The notes: generated by a model from the letters alone, not told the origin. DNA of 64,000 nt from CAXXOZ01 sp963676435 (GCA_963676435.2 CAXXOZ010000021.1:1-64000), one strand, 5' to 3'. Shown: positions 9,962 through 19,064, counted from the first letter of the stretch. Numbers and translations: made by a program.

Positions 9962-11050
9962 CTAAAAGTCAACATGTTCTGTATATTTCATGTACTTTAC
10001 AACCATTAAAGCAATTTTAAAAGTAATTGCGTCTTCAAAAACTCTTAAGTCAAGACCTGTATTCTTTTGAATCTTATCAAGCCTGTAAACTAGTGTGTTT
10101 CTGTGAATATATAACTGTCTGGATGTTTCTGAAACATTCAGGCTGTTTTCAAAGAATTTATTGATTGTAGTTAATGTTTCTTCATCAAAATCATCTGGTG
10201 ATTTTCCGTCAAATATTTCTTTTATAAACATTTTACACAGTGGCATAGGTAACTGATATATAAGTCTTCCTATACCTAAATTGTTGTATGCTATTATATT
10301 TTTGTCAGTAAAGAAAATTTTCCCTACATCCAATGCCATTTTTGCTTCTTTGTATGATTTTGACACTTCTTTTATGTCATTTACTATGGTTCCATAAGCA
10401 ATATTAACCTGTCTGTTGTTATCATTTGTTAGAGAATCATAAATCATCTTTGCTGTTTTATTCATTTCAGAATATGTTTCACCCTGTTTTACTTCCTTAA
10501 CAACAATTGTATTTTTTTCATCTACTGCAGTGATAAAATCATTTGCTTTTGCTGAAAACATTCCCCTTACATTTTCAAGAACATTGTTACCTTTTTCATT
10601 TTCTGTTTCTATAATGAAAACAATTCTTTTTGCTTCAACATCAATATGAAGTTTTTTCGTTCTATTGTAAATATCAACTAGTAAAAGATTATCAAGTAAA
10701 AGGTTTTTTATAAAGTTATCCTTATCAAATCTCTCTTTGTACGCAACCAGTAACCCCTGAATTTGAAATGCTGCCATTTTTCCTACCATGAAAACATCAT
10801 CGCTGGTTCCTCTCGCTAGAAGAATCAACTCTACCTGAACATCATCTTTTATTTTAAAAATCTGATAATCCTGCATCGCCTGACTATCAGCTGGAGAATT
10901 TACAAACGTAACAATTGTCCCCTTATATTCCTCCTCCACTGGAAAAGTTGTCGCATAAACTTTTCCTTCTAGATCCAATATACACAAATCGATTCTACTT
11001 ATGGCTTTTAACCCATCAATTGTGTTCTGAAGTATCTGGTTTGATATCAT
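9962..11050 (-). CDS. CdaR/PucR-type transcriptional regulator
   Basis: 362-residue protein with an N-terminal sugar-diacid-recognition-like domain (~1-130), a central GGDEF-like PucR region and a C-terminal PucR HTH (~300-350: LNVSETSRQLYIHRNTLVYR followed by LDKIQKNTGLDL). Relatives activate sugar-acid or purine genes. Here the gene lies 24 bases upstream of ftsE in the same direction, so either it shares that transcript or ftsE has its own start. The ligand is unknown. No sugar-acid genes are adjacent, apart from the GntP permease 5 kb away. Confidence 0.8.
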   Translation of the reverse strand: MISNQILQNTIDGLKAISRIDLCILDLEGKVYATTFPVEEEYKGTIVTFVNSPADSQAMQDYQIFKIKDDVQVELILLARGTSDDVFMVGKMAAFQIQGLLVAYKERFDKDNFIKNLLLDNLLLVDIYNRTKKLHIDVEAKRIVFIIETENEKGNNVLENVRGMFSAKANDFITAVDEKNTIVVKEVKQGETYSEMNKTAKMIYDSLTNDNNRQVNIAYGTIVNDIKEVSKSYKEAKMALDVGKIFFTDKNIIAYNNLGIGRLIYQLPMPLCKMFIKEIFDGKSPDDFDEETLTTINKFFENSLNVSETSRQLYIHRNTLVYRLDKIQKNTGLDLRVFEDAITFKIALMVVKYMKYTEHVDF

Positions 11051-11224
11051 TGGATTTACACCCTTTCTAATTTTTCTTTATCCTTCATGAACTATATTAA
11101 TATATTTTGCACAAAAAAAAAAGGGTAAATTAACATTTTTTAATGGATTTTTATACTTTTATTTTAGCTTTTGAGTTATTTGTATATTTTAAGGTGTATT
11201 TTTTGTGAATTTTTGCCTTAAGGT

Positions 11225-11251
11225 TAATATTCACTAAAGTTATGTCGATAT
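11225..11251 (+). promoter_or_regulatory. Sigma-D (sigma-28)-like promoter
   Basis: TAAT (11225-11228), 15-base spacer, then GTCGATAT (11244-11251), compared with the motility sigma consensus TAAA-N15-GCCGATAT: 3/4 and 7/8 matches. It ends about 20 bases before the AAGGAGG of the YjfB-like gene. Confidence 0.6.
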
Positions 11252-11287
11252 ATACTAGACATAGCAGACTTAAGGAGGTTTTAGATT

Positions 11288-11464
11288 ATGGACGTTGGCT
11301 CATTATCCACTGCTATGAGCGCGACTGAGGTTATGAACGAAGTTGCTTTTGCAATTATGGACAAATCATTAGATACTGTTGAAACCCTTGGCGACGGCAT
11401 GATCAAAATGATGGAAGCTTCAGTAAATCCAAACCTCGGTCAAAATATCGATTATTCTGTATAG
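11288..11464 (+). CDS. YjfB-like putative motility peptide
   Basis: 58-residue protein, MDVGSLSTAMSATEVMNEVA ... ending NPNLGQNIDYSV. The start MD-x-L-S-x-A-M and the C-terminal P-x-L-G-x-x-I-D-x-x-V match the small YjfB family, which in Bacillus is a sigma-D regulon member annotated as a putative motility protein. It is preceded by AAGGAGG at 11272-11278 and a sigma-D-like promoter, and followed by a strong terminator, so it is a single-gene unit. No flagellar genes lie in the window, so flagella elsewhere in the genome are inferred. The molecular function of the family is not known. Confidence 0.8.
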   Translation: MDVGSLSTAMSATEVMNEVAFAIMDKSLDTVETLGDGMIKMMEASVNPNLGQNIDYSV

Positions 11465-11480
11465 TTGATATCGCTCAAAA

Positions 11481-11518
11481 AAAATCAGGTATTTTAGCTT
11501 TCTAAAATACCTGATTTT
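11481..11518. terminator. Strong bidirectional terminator
   Basis: Perfect 17-bp stem (AAAATCAGGTATTTTAG and its complement) with a 4-base loop, A-run on the left and T-run on the right. It ends the YjfB-like gene on the plus strand and the ridA transcript on the minus strand. Confidence 0.9.
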
Positions 11519-11529
11519 ATAGTTAAGTT

Positions 11530-11904
11530 TTATTTATAAGCTACTGCTTCAATTTCTATTAAAACATCTTTTGGAAGTCTTGCAACTTCAACACATGATC
11601 TGGCTGGAAAGTCCCCTGTAAAATATGTCGCATATATTTCATTTATTTTACCAAAATCATCCATATTTTTAATGAATACAGTTGTTTTAATTACTTTAAA
11701 TTCATCTGTACCTGATTCTTTCAATAATGCAAGTAAATTTCCAATTGCCTGACTAGCTTGTGCTTCAATTCCTTCTGGAATTTCTCCTGTTTCAGGATTC
11801 ACTGGAATCACTCCAGATGTAAATACCATCCCATTAAATTCTATGGCCTGTGAATATGGTCCTATTGCCGCAGGTGCCTTGTCTGTACTGATTATTTTTT
11901 TCAT
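11530..11904 (-). CDS. RidA family enamine/imine deaminase
   Basis: 124-residue cytoplasmic protein that hydrolyses reactive 2-aminoacrylate-type enamines made by PLP enzymes. It shows MKKIISTDKAPAAIGPYSQA, the GVIPVNPETGE turn, and the family signature PARSCVEVARLPKDVLIEIE with the catalytic arginine and glutamate. Full length and nearly identical in layout to RidA/YabJ. Its ATG overlaps the cvfB stop by one base (TAATG), so it is translationally coupled to the RNA-binding protein upstream. Confidence 0.95.
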   Translation of the reverse strand: MKKIISTDKAPAAIGPYSQAIEFNGMVFTSGVIPVNPETGEIPEGIEAQASQAIGNLLALLKESGTDEFKVIKTTVFIKNMDDFGKINEIYATYFTGDFPARSCVEVARLPKDVLIEIEAVAYK

Positions 11905-12740
11905 TATTTTACCTCCTTTATGGAAATTTGATTTTCTTTTATCTCTATTTTACCTTCTTTTAAAAGACGTCCAAGAGCTCTTTTAAAAGCATTTTTACTT
12001 AATTTAAAATCCTTTTTTATTATATCCGGCGAAGCTTTTTCTCCATATGAAACAAATCCACCTTTATTTTCTAAGATTTCTAGAACCTTTAACGAATCTT
12101 CATCCATCTGTATATATGCTTTTTTTCTAATACTTAAATTTAATTTACCATCTTCTCTTAAATCTGTAACTCTGGCTGTAATCATTTCTCCAATCTCTGG
12201 AACTTCAAATAGTTCTCTTTTCGGAACCAATCCAAAATACATATTATCTACAGCCACAAAAGCACCTAAATCTGGTTTTATTTCATAAACAATTCCTGTT
12301 ACTATGTCTTCTCTTTTATATTCTTCAGTTGGTTTCATATATTCATAAAGTTTCATTGTAGCACAAAGTCTATCACTTTTATCTATATATAAAGCAACCA
12401 GATGCTTTTCTCCTTGTTGGACTTTTTTTGTCTGCTGGGAAAAAGGTAATAATAAATCTTTTTCAAGCCCCCAGTCAAGAAATGCTCCTATTTTAGTCAT
12501 CTCTTTTACTTCTAAAACTTTTATTTCTCCTAATTTAATTTTAGGTTCATTTGTAGTCGAAATTAATCTGTCTGAAGAATCTTTATATATAAATACCTCT
12601 ATCTCATCACCTGGTTTTGTGCCTTCTGGAACCTGTTTTCTAGGGAGCAGTACTTTTTCTTCAGAATCTTCTCCTAAATAAACTCCAAAATCTGTAGTAT
12701 TTATAACTTGTAATTTTTGTAATTTTCCAATCTCTATCAT
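11904..12740 (-). CDS. CvfB-type S1 RNA-binding protein
   Basis: 278-residue protein with tandem S1-like OB folds (residues ~1-60, 65-135, 140-210) and a C-terminal winged-helix (~215-278), the CvfB/YitL organisation. Sequence landmarks are DFGVYLGEDSEEKVLLP, KIGAFLDWGLEKDLLLP and the final ALGRLLKEGKIEI. Staphylococcal CvfB binds RNA and affects virulence gene expression; in other Firmicutes the role is open. It overlaps ridA by one base and follows the thioesterase gene by 20 bases. Confidence 0.88.
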   Translation of the reverse strand: MIEIGKLQKLQVINTTDFGVYLGEDSEEKVLLPRKQVPEGTKPGDEIEVFIYKDSSDRLISTTNEPKIKLGEIKVLEVKEMTKIGAFLDWGLEKDLLLPFSQQTKKVQQGEKHLVALYIDKSDRLCATMKLYEYMKPTEEYKREDIVTGIVYEIKPDLGAFVAVDNMYFGLVPKRELFEVPEIGEMITARVTDLREDGKLNLSIRKKAYIQMDEDSLKVLEILENKGGFVSYGEKASPDIIKKDFKLSKNAFKRALGRLLKEGKIEIKENQISIKEVK

Positions 12741-12760
12741 ATCTTTCTCCTCTTTCGTCT

Positions 12761-13462
12761 TTACGAAAGCTCTAACGTTGCGAAAGGTCTATTATCCTCT
12801 CCATCTAAAGAAATATAAAACTTATCTTCCACCATAAGACATTTCACAATAACATTATCACCACATATCGCTGATTTTACATATTGCACCCTTAATTGCC
12901 TTAACTCAAAATCTTCTGGCATATATTCCATAGCCATCTCTATATATTTTACATTATTTACATGCATATGTGTATCTAATTGACTCTTTTTTATTACTAA
13001 AGTATCAACTTTTTCCATATCTTTTGGCATTTTAATCTTTCTGTCGGCATATTTCATATCTAGTTTTTCTTCTTTTGCATAACCTGCTTTAGCTCTTTCG
13101 GTAGCTTTTACAGGTCTCCCTGTTTTTGAATCCACCATAACCCAGACTGTATTTGCATATGCAAGTTTTTCTCCATCTTCATCTTCCATTAGATAGTTTC
13201 TATATCCAAACACATCTTTATAGTCGTAAGCCCATGTCGACATCTTTATATTTTCATACACTTTAGGACGCCTTTCAAATACAACCTGCCAAGAATTTAA
13301 AAGCCAAACTTGACCATCTTCTTTTAATTCGTCAAATGAAGCTCCTCGTGCATAATATTCATATGAACTTAAGTTTTGCATATGATTAACTATCCCCACA
13401 ACTGAAATCTTTCCGTCACAGGCTGTTTCAGAATAACTAACCCTTTCATTTAATGTAAACAT
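12761..13462 (-). CDS. Acyl-ACP thioesterase family protein
   Basis: 233-residue double-hotdog protein of the FatA/FatB-like bacterial acyl-ACP thioesterase family, which releases fatty acids from acyl carrier protein. The first hotdog (~1-125) contains GIVNHMQNLSSYEYYARG and WLLNSWQVVFERRP. The second contains the catalytic-type motif DTHMHVNNVKYIEMAMEY (Asp-Asn-His region). Length is normal for the bacterial group. It heads a minus-strand set with cvfB and ridA, downstream of the tRNA-Gln terminator. Confidence 0.85.
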   Translation of the reverse strand: MFTLNERVSYSETACDGKISVVGIVNHMQNLSSYEYYARGASFDELKEDGQVWLLNSWQVVFERRPKVYENIKMSTWAYDYKDVFGYRNYLMEDEDGEKLAYANTVWVMVDSKTGRPVKATERAKAGYAKEEKLDMKYADRKIKMPKDMEKVDTLVIKKSQLDTHMHVNNVKYIEMAMEYMPEDFELRQLRVQYVKSAICGDNVIVKCLMVEDKFYISLDGEDNRPFATLELS

Positions 13463-13492
13463 ATGTTACCTCTTTATTTTTTATAAATAAAA

Positions 13493-13511
13493 AGAAGGCT
13501 CTTAACCTTCT
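13493..13511 (-). terminator. Terminator downstream of tRNA-Gln
   Basis: AGAAGG / CCTTCT hairpin with a 7-base loop. On the minus strand it is followed by TTTTTATTT. It lies between tRNA-Gln and the thioesterase gene. Confidence 0.65.
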
Positions 13512-13529
13512 ACTTGAGTTTTATGTAAA

Positions 13530-13601
13530 CTGGCCCGCAAGGATTCGAACCTTGAGATGCTGGAGTCAGAGTCCAGTGCCTTACCATTTGGCGACGGGCC
13601 A
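13530..13601 (-). tRNA. tRNA-Gln (CTG anticodon)
   Basis: 72-nt cloverleaf on the minus strand. Acceptor stem TGGCCCG pairs with CGGGCCA, with discriminator G. The D-arm lies around CGCCAAATGGTAAGGC. The anticodon stem is CTGGA/TCCAG with loop CTCTGAC, giving anticodon CTG. The T-arm is CAAGGTTCGAATCCTTG. U1-A72 and G73 are the usual glutamine identity bases. CCA is not encoded. Confidence 0.95.
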
Positions 13602-13660
13602 TCGTCTAAAGACAAAGTGTATTATAAACCATACTGACAATAATTTCAAGTAAAAAATAA

Positions 13661-13685
13661 CGCCAGGAAAAAGTTTTTCCTGACG
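13661..13685 (-). terminator. Terminator of the 13698-14081 gene
   Basis: Stem CGTCAGGAAAAA / TTTTTCCTGGCG with a 2-base centre, followed on the minus strand by TTATTTTTTAC. Confidence 0.8.
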
Positions 13686-13697
13686 CTTATAAGTATT

Positions 13698-14081
13698 TTA
13701 TTTATTAGCTGGTCTTCTAACCATAAATCCATCTTCTTGATTAACATCACTAACAAAAAAGTTATACTGAGAAAGCAATTTGTCCTTTTGCATAGTAGAT
13801 ATTGCTTTTTCCATGTCTAAACTTTCAATGTCACTTGTTGTACCTATCAGCTCTTTATCAGTAGCTAAATCTTTTTTAGATGCATAATCAATTACTTCAT
13901 TTGTATCAAGGCGCTCTCTTATTGGTGAAATAGAATTTTCTTTTTCTGCTGAAGCACCAACATTTGAGCTCTGATTTTCAGAAGAAACTTTATTAGCCTC
14001 TTCCTGAACAGAAGGTATATTAAGTTTATCTTTGTATACGCTATAATCTCTGTTAAATAGCTCTTGCGCAGATACTCTCAT
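13698..14081 (-). CDS. Hypothetical protein, possibly flagellum-associated
   Basis: 127-residue soluble, hydrophilic protein with no signal peptide or transmembrane segment. The middle is low-complexity (Ser/Glu/Asn-rich, ~25-60). The more conserved-looking part is the C-terminal half, with the block DMEKAISTMQKDKLLSQYNF (~91-110). I do not recognise a named family. It has a clear AAAGGA site, its own terminator, and a GCCGATAG motif like a sigma-D -10 about 110 bases upstream. That motif would put it in the motility regulon with the YjfB-like gene, which is a weak inference. Confidence 0.65.
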   Translation of the reverse strand: MRVSAQELFNRDYSVYKDKLNIPSVQEEANKVSSENQSSNVGASAEKENSISPIRERLDTNEVIDYASKKDLATDKELIGTTSDIESLDMEKAISTMQKDKLLSQYNFFVSDVNQEDGFMVRRPANK

Positions 14082-14186
14082 ATTGGATTCCTTTCCAAAT
14101 GTTACTCCATTTTAAATAATACACTATGAAAATTTAAAATTCAACTAAAAGTTAATAATTATTACTGTTTTACTAGTACATATTTA

Positions 14187-14194
14187 CTATCGGC
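14187..14194 (-). promoter_or_regulatory. Sigma-D-like -10 element
   Basis: GCCGATAG on the minus strand matches 7 of 8 bases of the sigma-D -10 consensus upstream of the 13698-14081 gene. No good TAAA -35 is found at the proper distance (the position holds TATT), so this is only a candidate. Confidence 0.3.
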
Positions 14195-14200
14195 ATATTT

Positions 14201-15607
14201 TTATAATTCAATAACCCTATCGCACATTTTTTTTATAACATTTATATCATGAGAGATAAATAGTATAGATAAATCTAAGTCTTTTTGCAATTTTAAAAGT
14301 AAATCTAGTATTTGAGCTTGAATCGTAACATCAAGTGCTGAAACAGGCTCGTCAGCAATAATAAACTTTGAATCCAACATCAGCGAATGCGCAATACTAA
14401 CTCTTTGCCTCTGACCTCCACTCAACTGCCTTGGATATCTTTTTAAATGTTCCTTTTCAAGACCTACTTTTTTAGCAAGTTCGTATACTTTTTTCTTTCT
14501 TTCTGTCTTTGATAATTCTCCTATTATTTTAAGGGGTTCTTCTAGAATCCATCCGATTTTTTTAACGGGATTTAAGGAGCTGTAGGCGTTTTGAAATATC
14601 ATCTGTGGTCTCTTTGTATAATGAATTATCTCCCCGGTATATCCTTTGTGAAATCCAAGTATAGTCATCGAAAGTGATGTTTTACCAAGACCACTCCTGC
14701 CCACAAGGCCTACAATCTCTCCTTTCCCGATTTCCAAATTTAAATCTTCAAGAACATATCTTCTTGATTTTTGGCTGTCTTTATAAAAAACACTTAGGTT
14801 TTTTACTTCCAAAACTTTTTCTATAGGTTTTTCTTTAACTTCTTTGGTTTCTTTAACTATAGAATCAATTAATTTTTTTGTATATTCATCTTTTGGACTA
14901 TTAAAAATCTCTTTGGTATTGCCTTTTTCAACAGATTTACCATTATTCATAACAATGACATTTTCACATATGTCTTTAATTACATTTAAGTCATGAGAAA
15001 TAAATAATATACTTGTTCCTCTTATTCTGTTTATCTTTTTTAATAATTTGATTATTTCTACTTGAACCTCTAAATCTAGAGCAGTTGTTGGTTCGTCTGC
15101 TATTATTAATTCTGGTTTACAGATTATCGCCATTCCTATCATTACTCTTTGAAGCATACCTCCCGATAACTGATGAGGATATTTTTTATATATTTCATTT
15201 GGGTTCTCAAGTTCTACTAATCTAAGAACCTCCAAAATTTCTTTTCTTCTTTCATTTTTTTCCAAATCCGAATGTAACCTTAGCATCTCATCTATCTGTC
15301 TACCTACTTTATAAACTGGATTTAAAGAATTCATAGGTTCTTGAAAAATAATAGATACTTTTTTTCCTTTTAGTCTTCTTGACTCCTCATTTGTCATATC
15401 TAGAATTTCTCTGTTATCAAGTTTTATACTGCCTGTCACCTTTGTTCCTAGGGGACTTAAACCTGCGATAGTAAGTGCTGTTACTGACTTTCCTGATCCT
15501 GATTCGCCTACTATACCTAGAATTTCACCTTTTTTAATATTAAAAGAAAGGTTATCCACGACTTTTCCGTTTTCAAATTCAATATTTAAAGAGTTTACGC
15601 TAAGCAT
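14201..15607 (-). CDS. Fused two-domain oligopeptide ABC transporter ATPase
   Basis: 468-residue cytoplasmic ATPase joining the DppD- and DppF-type subunits in one chain. Domain 1 (~1-235) has Walker A GESGSGKS, Q-loop FQEPMNSLNP, signature LSGGMLQRV and Walker B LIIADEPTTALD. Domain 2 (~245-468) has Walker A GRSGLGKTS, Q-loop FQNAYSSLNP, LSGGQRQRV and FIIADEPVSALD. The second domain has a shortened stretch between Walker A and Q-loop and ends right after the H-loop. ATG 15607 has an AGGTG site; the in-frame GTG at 15616 lies inside that site. It overlaps the permease gene before it. Confidence 0.92.
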   Translation of the reverse strand: MLSVNSLNIEFENGKVVDNLSFNIKKGEILGIVGESGSGKSVTALTIAGLSPLGTKVTGSIKLDNREILDMTNEESRRLKGKKVSIIFQEPMNSLNPVYKVGRQIDEMLRLHSDLEKNERRKEILEVLRLVELENPNEIYKKYPHQLSGGMLQRVMIGMAIICKPELIIADEPTTALDLEVQVEIIKLLKKINRIRGTSILFISHDLNVIKDICENVIVMNNGKSVEKGNTKEIFNSPKDEYTKKLIDSIVKETKEVKEKPIEKVLEVKNLSVFYKDSQKSRRYVLEDLNLEIGKGEIVGLVGRSGLGKTSLSMTILGFHKGYTGEIIHYTKRPQMIFQNAYSSLNPVKKIGWILEEPLKIIGELSKTERKKKVYELAKKVGLEKEHLKRYPRQLSGGQRQRVSIAHSLMLDSKFIIADEPVSALDVTIQAQILDLLLKLQKDLDLSILFISHDINVIKKMCDRVIEL

Positions 15608-16400
15608 TCTTTTCACCTACCCCTTCACTAATCAGGGAAAAGCCCAATACTATTAAAACAATAATCAAACCTGGGAATACTGCAAACCCCGGATTTGTAA
15701 ACAAATAACTTTGAGCTTCTGATAACATTCTTCCTAAACTTGGTTCTGGCGGCTGTACACCAAGACCTATATAACTCATACTTGCCTCTGCTAAAACTGC
15801 GTTATTAAAACCAACAGCAACTGCTGCCAACAAACTTCCCATTGCATTTGGTAAAATATGAATAAAAATAATTCTAAAACTCCCTGCTCCTGAAAGCTTA
15901 GCGATTTTAACAAAATTCCCATCCTTAAGTTTAACCATTTCACTCCTGACAATTCTAGCAAAGCTAGGAATAAACAAAAGTCCAAGTGCAAAAACAAGTA
16001 TATATTTTCCGCTGCCAAAAACTGCCACGAAAATAAGTGCTAGAAGAATACTTGGAAATGCAGTCAACATATCTGCAAGCCTCATTATTATTTCATCAAA
16101 TAACCCACCCTTATATCCGGCTATAAGACCAAAAACAGCTCCAAAAAACACACCAATAAAAACTGTAAAAAAGGCAATTAAAAAAGTATTGCCTGCTCCT
16201 ACCATAATTCTACTAAAAATATCCCTTCCAAAATTATCACACCCAAATATATGATTAAAAGAAGGAGAGGCATTTTTAAAGTCTACATTCATTTCCATTG
16301 GATCATATGGAGTCCAAAAAACACTTACAAGTGCAAGTAATAAAACAATACCTGTGAGAACAAATCCAACTGTTAAGTTTTTATTTTTATTCTTAAACAT
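15600..16400 (-). CDS. Oligopeptide-type ABC permease (DppC-like)
   Basis: Inner-membrane permease of the peptide/nickel importer class, ~266 residues and six hydrophobic segments. It has the CDNFGRDIFSRIMVGAGNTF start of the OppC/DppC transmembrane domain and the ATPase-coupling EAA-type loop (LAEASMSYIGLGVQPPEPS). ATG 16400 sits 5 bases after AAGGTG; a GTG at 16406, overlapping the previous stop by 4 bases, is an alternative. Second permease of the four-gene importer operon. Confidence 0.92.
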   Translation of the reverse strand: MFKNKNKNLTVGFVLTGIVLLLALVSVFWTPYDPMEMNVDFKNASPSFNHIFGCDNFGRDIFSRIMVGAGNTFLIAFFTVFIGVFFGAVFGLIAGYKGGLFDEIIMRLADMLTAFPSILLALIFVAVFGSGKYILVFALGLLFIPSFARIVRSEMVKLKDGNFVKIAKLSGAGSFRIIFIHILPNAMGSLLAAVAVGFNNAVLAEASMSYIGLGVQPPEPSLGRMLSEAQSYLFTNPGFAVFPGLIIVLIVLGFSLISEGVGEKNA

Positions 16401-16402
16401 AA

Positions 16403-17347
16403 TCACACCTTAACCCTTGGATCTAAAATTTTATATAAACCATCTATTATAAAGTTAACAATAATTATAAATGCCGCAATTATTAAAACTGTCGCCATTA
16501 CTACTGGATAATCCCTGTTTGTTATTCCATTCACCAGCATTGTTCCCATTCCTGGAATATTAAAAACACGCTCAATAATTATACTGTTTGCTACAATATC
16601 AGCAATAACAATTCCTAAAAATGTAATTGTCGGAATCATTGAGTTTTTCAGTATATGTTTATATAGAACCGAATTTTCAGTATTACCTTTTGAATAAGCG
16701 GTCCTAACATAATCTTTATTCACTTCTCCCAAAATGGAACTTTTAAGAAATTTAGCCGTCATTGAGATTTTTGGAAGAGCAATAGCCAAAGCTGGAAAAA
16801 TCATAAAAAATAACAATGCAAAAAAATCCTCCGAAGGATCAGGAATCCTTCCTGGAGTAAATATCTTTAGTACAATCCCGAATAAATAAGTTATTAGCAT
16901 ACCAAGAAAGAAAGGTGGTATTGCCATAACTGACTGAGTCGTAACTGTAATAAAACCATCTACTTTACTGTTTCTTTTTTTTGCAGCAAATATTCCAAGG
17001 GGTACTGATCCTATGAGAATAAATACAAATGTTAGTATAGTTAAAACCACTGTATATGGTACTTTGGTTTTTAATAATGAGCCTACTGTTGTTCCCGCAT
17101 ACTGAAAAGAGTCTCCAAAGTTACCCCTTATTATGCCACCAATCCAATTGAAGTATCTTTGGTACACAGGCAAATTTAAACCAAGCTCTTGTCTTATCTG
17201 TTCAATTCTTTCTGTTGAGGCATTAAATCCAGCCTTAACCACAGCAATATCTCCTGGAACTAATAAAAAGGCCACGAAGACTACTATTGAAATAATCAAC
17301 AACACAATAATCAAAGTTATTAATTTTTTTATGAAATATTTCAACAT
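16403..17347 (-). CDS. Oligopeptide-type ABC permease (DppB-like)
   Basis: 314-residue inner-membrane permease, six transmembrane segments, with the DppB/OppB features: N-terminal segment, periplasmic loop RIEQIRQELGLNLPVYQRYF, and coupling loop RTAYSKGNTENSVLYKHIL. It sits between the binding-protein gene (33-base gap) and the second permease, and pairs with that permease to form the channel. Confidence 0.93.
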   Translation of the reverse strand: MLKYFIKKLITLIIVLLIISIVVFVAFLLVPGDIAVVKAGFNASTERIEQIRQELGLNLPVYQRYFNWIGGIIRGNFGDSFQYAGTTVGSLLKTKVPYTVVLTILTFVFILIGSVPLGIFAAKKRNSKVDGFITVTTQSVMAIPPFFLGMLITYLFGIVLKIFTPGRIPDPSEDFFALLFFMIFPALAIALPKISMTAKFLKSSILGEVNKDYVRTAYSKGNTENSVLYKHILKNSMIPTITFLGIVIADIVANSIIIERVFNIPGMGTMLVNGITNRDYPVVMATVLIIAAFIIIVNFIIDGLYKILDPRVKV

Positions 17348-17380
17348 ACTTCGCGACCTCCATAATTTAATTTTTAAATA

Positions 17381-18898
17381 TTAATCTACAAAATAGATTA
17401 CTGACAAGTCCTGTGCTGCTATTGGATAAAATTCATATCCGGCTAACCTATTATTAACTGCAACTAGGTTCGCAGGATTTTGAATATATATTGAAGCTGC
17501 GTCCTCTGCTAAGATCATTTGCATCTGACCATAAAGCTCTATTTTTTCTTCTTCGTCAGTTGTTGCATATGCTTCTTCGTAAAGTCTGTCAAACTCTTCA
17601 TTGCTATAGTTTGTAAAGTTATTTGTTCCTGTGCTTATATTTTTTTCAAACCATCCACTTGGAGCAAAGATTCTAGAGTCTGTTGCACATACACTGGCTT
17701 CATAATTTCTGTTTCCATAAACTTCAGTAAGCCATGTGGTTCCAAAATCAACCATTTCTATATTTGCTGTTATTCCGATTTCCTTTAGCTGTTCAACAAT
17801 AATTTCAGCTACCAGTCTATGTGGTTCAAAATTACTTGGAACCACTATTGTAAATTCAAATCCATCTTCATATCCAGCCTGTGTTAATAATTCTTTAGCT
17901 TTTTCAATATTTTTTGTATATACTGTCTCTGTTTCTGAATTGTAATACTTAGAGTATGTATCAACCATATGAGTTCCAAGTACTGCAGCTTTTCCATCAT
18001 ATATCTGTTTGTTGATATAATCTCTATCAATAGCATAAGCCATTGCCTGTCTAACTAAAGTGTTTGAAAATGGTTCAAATTCATTATTTAAAAATAGTGA
18101 TTGAACATAATTCACTCCACCTTCAGCTATATTAAAATTTTCTGATAATGCATCAGCCTGATCAAGTGATAAATACTGATATATATCAAGTGTTCCTGCC
18201 TGTAATTCTAGCATTGCTACTTCTGGATCCATAACAACCTTAAATTCCACATTATCAACTTTTGGAAATCCTTCTTTCCAATATCCTTCATATTTCTCTA
18301 CAACAAGACTTTCACCTGGTGTGTAAGACACATATTTAAATGGTCCTGTACCAATTGGGTTTGTGTCTTGGTTTTCTTCGTTGCTTTGTGGCATAATTCC
18401 ACATGTAAGAGCTCCTAAAAATTCTGAATTTCCTTCGCTCAATCTAATTTCCACTGTGTTTTCGTCAACAATTGCTACTTCTTCTATAATAGAAAAAGCC
18501 GAAACTGCATTAGGGTCACTTAATACAATTCCAGCATAACGTTCAATCGAATATTTTATATCTTCGACTGTTACAAGGCTTCCATCATGGAATGTTATTC
18601 CATCTCTAAGAATAAAAGTATATACCTTTGCATCCTCTGAAATATCATAATCTCTTGCTACAGCAGGCTCTAAATCACCTGAAGGCGTACATTTAACTAA
18701 ACCTTCATAAATGTTGAATAAAACTTCCCTAGTTCCCGCTTTCTCTGCGTTATGCAAGTCAAGACTATCAAGATCATCTCCTATACCAACAACTACAGTG
18801 GAGGACTCTGTTTCCTTACCGCCTCCACATCCAAAGAGTACAGTAGTCAACGCTAGTGTCATTACTACTAAAAGAATTATTTTAATTCCCTTTTTCAT
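17381..18898 (-). CDS. Peptide-type substrate-binding lipoprotein (SBP family 5)
   Basis: 505-residue extracellular solute-binding lipoprotein of the peptide/nickel class. Signal peptide with lipobox LFGC (Cys24) tethers it to the membrane. The body has family-5 marks: DIKYSIERY, GTGPFKYVSYTPGESLVVEK, and VRQAMAYAIDRDYINKQIYDGKA. First gene of the importer operon SBP-permease-permease-ATPase. The ligand (oligopeptide, dipeptide, sugar or metal complex) cannot be deduced. Length is normal. Confidence 0.93.
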   Translation of the reverse strand: MKKGIKIILLVVMTLALTTVLFGCGGGKETESSTVVVGIGDDLDSLDLHNAEKAGTREVLFNIYEGLVKCTPSGDLEPAVARDYDISEDAKVYTFILRDGITFHDGSLVTVEDIKYSIERYAGIVLSDPNAVSAFSIIEEVAIVDENTVEIRLSEGNSEFLGALTCGIMPQSNEENQDTNPIGTGPFKYVSYTPGESLVVEKYEGYWKEGFPKVDNVEFKVVMDPEVAMLELQAGTLDIYQYLSLDQADALSENFNIAEGGVNYVQSLFLNNEFEPFSNTLVRQAMAYAIDRDYINKQIYDGKAAVLGTHMVDTYSKYYNSETETVYTKNIEKAKELLTQAGYEDGFEFTIVVPSNFEPHRLVAEIIVEQLKEIGITANIEMVDFGTTWLTEVYGNRNYEASVCATDSRIFAPSGWFEKNISTGTNNFTNYSNEEFDRLYEEAYATTDEEEKIELYGQMQMILAEDAASIYIQNPANLVAVNNRLAGYEFYPIAAQDLSVIYFVD

Positions 18899-19064
18899 AA
18901 CTATTCCTCATTTCTATAATTTGATATATTAAGTTTTCGGCTATATTCTAAACTATTATATAAATAATTTCAAGCTTTTATTATATATAAGGCAAATAAA
19001 GATTTACATAACAAAATAGCCTATGATATAATTAACACATTATAAAATAAGGATGTGAATCTTT

